10,420 nucleotides of DNA, taken from contig JAISRA010000010.1 of assembly GCA_031273885.1 (NCBI GenBank), positions 1 through 10,420 on the forward strand, given 5' to 3'. The translations under genes and the position numbers were made by a program. Below, piece by piece: positions 6,968 through 10,420 of the stretch (position 1 is its first letter; each line of letters starts with the position of its first letter). The stretch comes from Endomicrobium sp. GTDB taxonomy: Bacteria > Elusimicrobiota > Endomicrobiia > Endomicrobiales > Endomicrobiaceae. The notes beneath the pieces were generated by a model that saw only the letters and a list, made by a program, of their open reading frames with translations, had not been told where the DNA came from and did not search any database.

Positions 6968-8215
6968 CTATACTAAATGCTTATGATTGTGATCATAAAA
7001 GTCTGTACCTGCCCCCGTGACTTTCCTCTCACCTGTTTGTACAAAATACGAGTATAACGGCGACATATCTCTTAGTCTTTTAACAATTTTAGGAAATTCT
7101 TCTAAAATATAATCAATCTCTTCTTCTGTATTAAATTTTGACAAAGTAAACAAAATAGAACCTTGACCGACAGCAATATCTATATTCATAGCATCAAGAA
7201 CATGTGAAAGTTTAAGGTTTTTATTGGCACATGCAGAACCGATTGCAGCCATGATACCTTTGGCATCCAGAAGTAAAAACAGAGCTTCTCCTTCGACAAA
7301 TTCTATCGAAAAATTTATATTTCCCGGCAGACGGTTTTCTTTCATCCCGTTTAAATAAATATATTCTACTCTCTTTGGAAGTTCAATAATAAGCTTATCT
7401 CCTAACTTTTTAATAATTTCAGCATTTTTAACAAATTCTTTCTTAGCGATTTCGCAGGCTTTGCCAAAACCAACGATAGCAGGAATATTTTCGGTACCAG
7501 CACGTTTAGAATTTTCCTGAACACCGCCATCCATTTGCTGACTAATTTTTACACCTTTTTTAAGATACAAAGCTGCCACACCTTTAGGTCCGTACATAAC
7601 TGAAGCCGAAATACTTAGGGCATCGATATTCAAATCTTTAATATCTACAGGAATTGCACCACAAGCACTAACTGCATCGGTATGAAAAACAACGAAATCA
7701 TTAACGTTGCTATTTTTAACTATAGAAACTAATTTTTTTATATCTTGCACTGTCCCCACTTCAGGATTTGCATACTGAATAGATACCAAAATTGTATTTT
7801 TGCTCAACGCTTTCTTAAGTTCGTCTCCACTTATATTGCCTCTAGTGTCAACAGGCAAATAGGTTACTTCAAATCCTTCTTTCTGTAGTCTTTTTACAGA
7901 ATTTAAAACTGAAAGGTGCTCAATTGCAGAAACAATAATATGCTTCCCTCTGGTTTGTAAAGCACATGCAATGCCTTTTATTGCCAAATTATTAGATTCA
8001 GTTCCGCAAGACGTAAAAATAATCTCTTTAGAATCTGCATTAATGAAATCTGCAACCTGTTGCCTCGCTGCGTCAAGAGCGTCTTTAGAAACAGAACCTA
8101 AAGAGTAAATACGTTGAGGATTCCCATAATACTCTACAAAAAACGGTTTCATCGCATCAAAAACTCTTTTATCAAGTTTAGTATTCGACTGATTATCCAA
8201 ATATATCTGTTTCAT
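6968..8215 (-). CDS. nifS: NifS/IscS-like protein lacking the PLP-binding lysine
   Basis: Class V aminotransferase fold, full length (415 residues), with the overall layout of a cysteine desulfurase: YLDNQSNTK at the start, GTESNN (71-76), SAIEH with His100, HTDAV with Asp180, AGTEN (239-243) and the mobile catalytic loop IGSACANKN with Cys329. The usual S-A-H-K-x-Y-G-P-K-G motif is SASVMYGPKG (203-212), so the Schiff-base Lys is Val206 and the preceding His is Ser205. Other PLP-pocket positions also differ: NNE is NPE (150-152) and DAVQ is DAVS (180-183). It is therefore unlikely to act as an ordinary PLP cysteine desulfurase. A role as sulfide or persulfide carrier, or structural partner for IscU, is possible. 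The C-terminus ends in an unusual His-rich tail (DHNHKHLV). It starts 8 bases after the rubredoxin stop, with GAGAG in the rubredoxin tail as ribosome binding site. Confidence 0.9.
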   Translation of the reverse strand: MKQIYLDNQSNTKLDKRVFDAMKPFFVEYYGNPQRIYSLGSVSKDALDAARQQVADFINADSKEIIFTSCGTESNNLAIKGIACALQTRGKHIIVSAIEHLSVLNSVKRLQKEGFEVTYLPVDTRGNISGDELKKALSKNTILVSIQYANPEVGTVQDIKKLVSIVKNSNVNDFVVFHTDAVSACGAIPVDIKDLNIDALSISASVMYGPKGVAALYLKKGVKISQQMDGGVQENSKRAGTENIPAIVGFGKACEIAKKEFVKNAEIIKKLGDKLIIELPKRVEYIYLNGMKENRLPGNINFSIEFVEGEALFLLLDAKGIMAAIGSACANKNLKLSHVLDAMNIDIAVGQGSILFTLSKFNTEEEIDYILEEFPKIVKRLRDMSPLYSYFVQTGERKVTGAGTDFYDHNHKHLV

Positions 8216-8223
8216 ATTTTATG

Positions 8224-8382
8224 CTACTCTCTGTCAAAAGCAGACTTTGGAGCACCGCATAAAGGACATGTCCAGTCACTAGGAAGCTGTTCAAAAGAAG
8301 TTTCAGGAACAATGCCGTCTTCTTGAATACCTACAGCAGTATCAAAAATATATCCACACAAAGAACACTTCCACTTTTCCAT
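8224..8382 (-). CDS. Rubredoxin
   Basis: A 52-residue one-iron electron carrier in the cytoplasm. It has the two family motifs CSLCGYIFD (Cys6, Cys9) and CPLCGAPKSAF (Cys39, Cys42), which bind a single Fe(SCys)4 centre, and the conserved aromatic and Pro residues between them (PSDW). The start ATG is preceded by GAGGGTGG and by a promoter candidate at 8427-8455. As first gene of the run it is the natural donor for FprA, the superoxide reductase and rubrerythrin encoded downstream. No NAD(P)H:rubredoxin reductase gene is in the window, so the source of electrons lies elsewhere. Confidence 0.96.
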   Translation of the reverse strand: MEKWKCSLCGYIFDTAVGIQEDGIVPETSFEQLPSDWTCPLCGAPKSAFDRE

Positions 8383-8426
8383 AATATCCACCCTCTTATT
8401 TTATCTTAAAATTAGTAATTAGTAAG

Positions 8427-8455
8427 ATTATCTATTTTTTTGATTCTTTTTGCAA
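8427..8455 (-). promoter_or_regulatory. Candidate sigma70 promoter of the rubredoxin-nifS operon
   Basis: Minus strand: -35 TTGCAA (8450-8455), 17-base spacer, -10 GATAAT (8427-8432). It has the same -35 hexamer and spacing as the pgi candidate. Transcription would begin near 8420, giving a leader of about 40 bases before the rubredoxin ATG. The tandem 7-mer ATTAGTA overlaps the expected start site. Confidence 0.5.
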
Positions 8456-8471
8456 ATATTTTTACAAAACG

Positions 8472-8484
8472 GTACATTTTGTAC
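8472..8484. promoter_or_regulatory. Palindrome GTACA-TTT-TGTAC, possible operator
   Basis: A perfect 5+3+5 inverted repeat lies 17 bases upstream of the -35 box of the rubredoxin operon. This is a usual place for an activator or redox-sensing regulator to bind. No regulator gene is visible in the window, so the role is a guess from position and symmetry. Confidence 0.3.
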
Positions 8485-8754
8485 GCTATTTGAAATTGCT
8501 GTAGATGATCTGATAATAAGAGAAAAGCAACCTGTTGTATTTATACCTTTACAAATTAGATATTATGAGGTATTAAAACTATTTTTCTCAATATTGAATT
8601 GTGTTTCGTTTATAATCTTTTTATAAGCTTATAAAATTTTTAAAAATTAATAAAATAATGCATTTTTATAAAATATCGTTTCATATAAAATGAGTTTTTT
8701 TATTTCTTATAGTAATTTTCAAAAGTGGTATTCTCATTTTTTTTTACAGAACTA

Positions 8755-8979
8755 AAATAAAAATTATACCGTTTACGCTTTTAATGTTACCTTTACCATT
8801 TACAACAACAACTGTTAAAGTTTACATGGTTGTTTATCTGGATGTTTTTTTATTAACAGAAGCTTTATAATTTCAAATAATCTACTGCTCTATCAAAATT
8901 ATGTAATCTACCATCCTACCTAAAGTTTTTACTGGGATTGTGACAGTTTCTAAAATTTTAGTCGACTGCTCATCATAAC
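8755..8979 (-). pseudogene. Remnant of a third gene in the decayed MoxR operon, possibly BatD-like
   Basis: Two stretches of protein-like sequence remain directly after the DUF58 remnant. The first is a 33-codon open stretch (8882-8980) containing KILETVTIPVKTLGRMVDY, with the look of a beta-rich domain. The second, at about 8760-8818, reads VVVVNGKGNIKSVNGIIF, which resembles the G-x-GN-(L/I)-K motif of BatD-type proteins often encoded beside MoxR and DUF58. Several stops lie between them and no start is visible. The identification rests on one motif and operon context, so it is tentative. Confidence 0.35.
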
Positions 8980-9605
8980 TTAAAAAATCATAAAAATGAG
9001 ATAATATTCATGTGTATTTAAACTTGCATTATAGCTGTTTTAAAAAATATTCTTCCTGTCTCTTTATCCAAGATTTTCTCTTTTGTCTAAAAGATTCTAA
9101 TTATAACATGGTAGAACTTGATAGAACTGTTAGTATTATTGTTTTTTTGTTTCAGGATTTTCCATTTCAACTAAGCTTATTTTTGTAAAGTTTTTTCTCA
9201 TTTTTTTCAATTTTCATGATGAAAATCTGAAAGCTATTGAAATTGATATTTTTGTGCCCGATGGTTTTGAATTTAATATTTCATTTATAATTCTTAAAAT
9301 ATTATTTTTTTACATTTGTAGGGAGTAGTAATTTCCTCAATTTTAGATGATGAAACATCTGCAAGAAAAATAATAGTAAGGTCTCTTTCTTTAAAGAAAA
9401 ATTTTATATAACATTTCTCAATATCGGGCTGTAATAAACATTACGGTCGATACTTCTAAAGTTGTCTCTAATCTGATATTTTCTGACTTTGTAAATATTC
9501 TATTCTTCTACATTAAAAAATGTTTTGATATTGATCGATAAAGATTTCATTTACAAGTTTAGATGCTTAAGTTTCATATTCTACGCTTCAACGAATTTCA
9601 TGCCA
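8980..9605 (-). pseudogene. DUF58-family protein, degraded pseudogene
   Basis: Fragments in family order but in shifting frames, with stops. They are KLVNEIFIDQYQNIF (about 9518-9561), KYQIRDNFRSIDRN (9440-9495; intact families read REYQxGDDxRxIDWN), a TAR piece, then FKERDLTIIFLADVSSSK (9341-9398; normally EERxLTVxLLxDVSGSM). Next come IEEITTPYKCKK and RIINEILNSKPSGTKIS (9245-9292), LVEMENPETKKQ, and FRQKRKSWIKRQEEYFLK (9041-9092). DVSSSK joins almost directly to IEE, so roughly 45 residues of the von Willebrand-like core have been deleted. DUF58 proteins normally work with a MoxR AAA+ ATPase, whose remnant lies immediately upstream. The matches cover most of the family, so I am confident in the identity and in its being non-functional. 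Confidence 0.85.
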
Positions 9606-10062
9606 TACTGTGTTTATATTTTCTTCAGTTGAACACACAACATATATTCTAAAGTAATTACGTAATTAACATTCGACGTCTTATGCGTCATTTGTTATAG
9701 AACATTTTTATCAGATTTTTTCGATAGGAGGCTTTAAAATTTAAGCATAGAGCTGGCAATATATGAGCTTCAAGCACTTTCGGCGACCATCGCACAGCCA
9801 ATTTCATTGGCAAGAACTAACTGTACTTACAAACATATGACATTTTTACAGTAAAACTAATAAACCAGTGGGTCTATAATATCGGTGGGCAATAAATCCA
9901 GAGTAAACTGTATTTTTTATAATTGGATTTTATTGCAAATGACAAACTCTTCACAGTAAGAATTTTTGCAAGCTAAAATAAAAGACCTTCAAGCAGAATA
10001 CGCCACTTTGAAAAAAACCTACAAAACTATACAAAGGCGTACAAGATTTTGTAAAAATTGTT
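9606..10062 (-). pseudogene. MoxR-type AAA+ ATPase, degraded pseudogene
   Basis: Family-ordered pieces on the minus strand. FFSKWRILLEG and LAKILTVKSLSFAIKSNYKK (about 9913-10004) match the Walker A region GHILLEGVPGLAKTLxVKSL, with the P-loop itself ruined by a stop and substitutions. IQFTLDLLPTDII (9875-9912) matches the strongly conserved RIQFTPDLLPxDI. VLANEIGCAM (near 9788-9817) matches the Walker B LADEINRA. A C-terminal scrap STEENINTV (near 9610-9640) follows. At least one frameshift separates the first two pieces, and several hundred bases between Walker B and the C-terminus are missing. It ends where the DUF58 remnant begins, the standard MoxR-DUF58 gene order. Intact MoxR proteins are AAA+ chaperones of about 320 residues. 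Confidence 0.85.
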
Positions 10063-10102
10063 TAAAGCAATAAAATTTAGACTTCATGTAATGTACTTTG
10101 TC

Positions 10103-10420
10103 TTAATTCTCAAATGTAAATTCAAAATCTCCGATTCTAACAGTATCTCCAGACTTTGCCCAAGTTTTTTTAGCTCTGTTTCCAAACCCATTTTTTTAAG
10201 AATATTTTGATAACGCCTTAATGCTTCATCTTCACCAAATCTTGTCATTTTCGTAAGAGTTTCAATTTTCGCACCGCTAACCACAAAAATTTTATCTTTA
10301 CCAATATTAACCTTAAATTCGGCCTCGTAAATATATTCCCTTACAGGCACTGTTTCTATTTCATTTTCAAAACTAAAAATACTAGGTTTTTCAAGCACTT
10401 TTGAGATTTCTTTAAGCAGT
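10103..10420 (-). CDS. obg: Obg GTPase, C-terminal part with a frame break at a slippery A tract (cut by window edge)
   Basis: Conserved essential GTPase linked to 50S ribosome assembly and stress responses. The visible part is the OCT domain (FVVSGAKIETLTKMTRFGEDEALRRYQNILKKMGLE, split here as FVVSGAKIETLTKMTRF and GEDEALRRYQNILKKMGLE) plus some linker. The frame is open upstream to the window end, so an apparent GTG start at 10398 is internal. After ELKK the original frame runs on for 26 unrelated residues to a stop at 10084-10086. The conserved family ending, SGDTVRIGDFEFTFEN followed by TAA at 10103-10105, lies in the -1 frame. The switch falls exactly at a seven-A run (10165-10171) read as A_AAA_AAA. 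Either one base was lost, or slippage restores the protein, or this is a sequencing error. Confidence 0.88.
10165..10171 (-). other. Slippery heptamer A_AAA_AAA inside obg
   Basis: On the minus strand codons CTA AAA AAA CTT can slip back one base, so that reading continues as AAA AAA ACT TGG and enters the conserved OCT ending. Insertion of one extra A by RNA polymerase in the same run would do the same. A purine-rich AGAG lies a few bases upstream; I see no convincing downstream stem-loop. Confidence 0.55.

Larger units (their letters stand above)
8383..8754. other. Non-coding upstream region of the rubredoxin operon
   Basis: The first 100 bases hold the promoter candidate, a tandem repeat ATTAGTA-ATTAGTA (8411-8424) lying between the -10 box and the rubredoxin start, and a palindrome at 8472-8484. 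From about 8490 to 8754 the sequence is extremely AT-rich, with stops in all frames. I can recognise nothing in it; it is probably the fully eroded end of the decayed operon to its right. Confidence 0.5.

Noticed and set aside
9165..9335. Plus-strand open stretch including FHDENLKAIEIDIFVPDGF
   Set aside because: It lies opposite the DUF58 piece RIINEILNSKPSGTKIS, and the minus-strand match to a known family is far better.
9325..9412. Plus-strand piece ILDDETSARKIIVRSL, which looks like a response-regulator or phage fragment
   Set aside because: It is antisense to FKERDLTIIFLADVSSSK of the DUF58 relic, with no family context of its own.
9720..9840. Plus-strand AGGAGG followed by a short reading frame (starting MSFKHFRRP), as a possible small gene
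   Set aside because: The frame is about 24 codons, is too far from the AGGAGG, and is antisense to the Walker B piece of the MoxR relic.
9961..10075. Plus-strand coiled-coil-like peptide (LQAKIKDLQAEYATLKKTY), about 36 codons
   Set aside because: It has no start codon and a stop immediately before it. It is exactly antisense to the Walker A region of the MoxR relic, which explains its protein-like composition.
1..10420. CRISPR arrays, insertion sequences, prophage or integrase genes, rRNA and tRNA genes
   Set aside because: No regularly spaced repeats, transposase motifs, terminal inverted repeats or RNA-gene signatures were found on either strand.

Overview
The window is strongly AT-rich and reads as part of a small anaerobic bacterial genome undergoing gene decay. 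Taken together, the oxygen-defence gene set, the low GC and an eroded operon next to intact housekeeping genes suggest an intracellular or gut symbiont. An Elusimicrobiota member such as the Endomicrobium lineage of termite-gut protist symbionts fits well. That assignment is an inference from gene content and decay style, not proven by the sequence.

Layout. 1-733 (minus): 5' part of rlmN, running off the left edge, cotranscribed behind pgi (740-2386, minus). 2387-2827: divergent intergenic region with a good minus-strand promoter for pgi and a compact inverted-repeat element. 2828-3586 (plus): SpoU/TrmH-type RNA 2'-O-methyltransferase. 3706-3746: strong hairpin between convergent transcription units. 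3763-8382 (minus): a run of seven genes, in transcription order rubredoxin, NifS/IscS-like protein, IscU scaffold, small Cys-rich protein, flavodiiron protein FprA, superoxide reductase and rubrerythrin. About 8755-10062 (minus): wreckage of a MoxR ATPase / DUF58 / possible BatD-like operon, visible only as frameshifted and deleted pieces. 10103-10420 (minus): C-terminal part of the GTPase Obg, running off the right edge, with a reading-frame break at a seven-A slippery tract.

How the genes work together. Rubredoxin is the usual electron donor to flavodiiron proteins (O2 or NO reduction), superoxide reductase and rubrerythrin (peroxide reduction). The cluster is therefore a nearly complete reductive oxygen-detoxification chain, combined with Fe-S scaffold genes that could rebuild oxidant-damaged clusters.

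Most notable points. (1) The NifS/IscS-like protein keeps its catalytic Cys but has Val where the PLP-binding Lys should be, with further PLP-pocket changes. It may be a non-PLP sulfur-handling or scaffold-partner protein, as described for Archaeoglobus fulgidus IscS. (2) The conserved end of Obg is reached only by a -1 shift at A_AAA_AAA, or by polymerase slippage. (3) An entire MoxR-DUF58 locus can be recovered from what looks like 1.3 kb of empty DNA.
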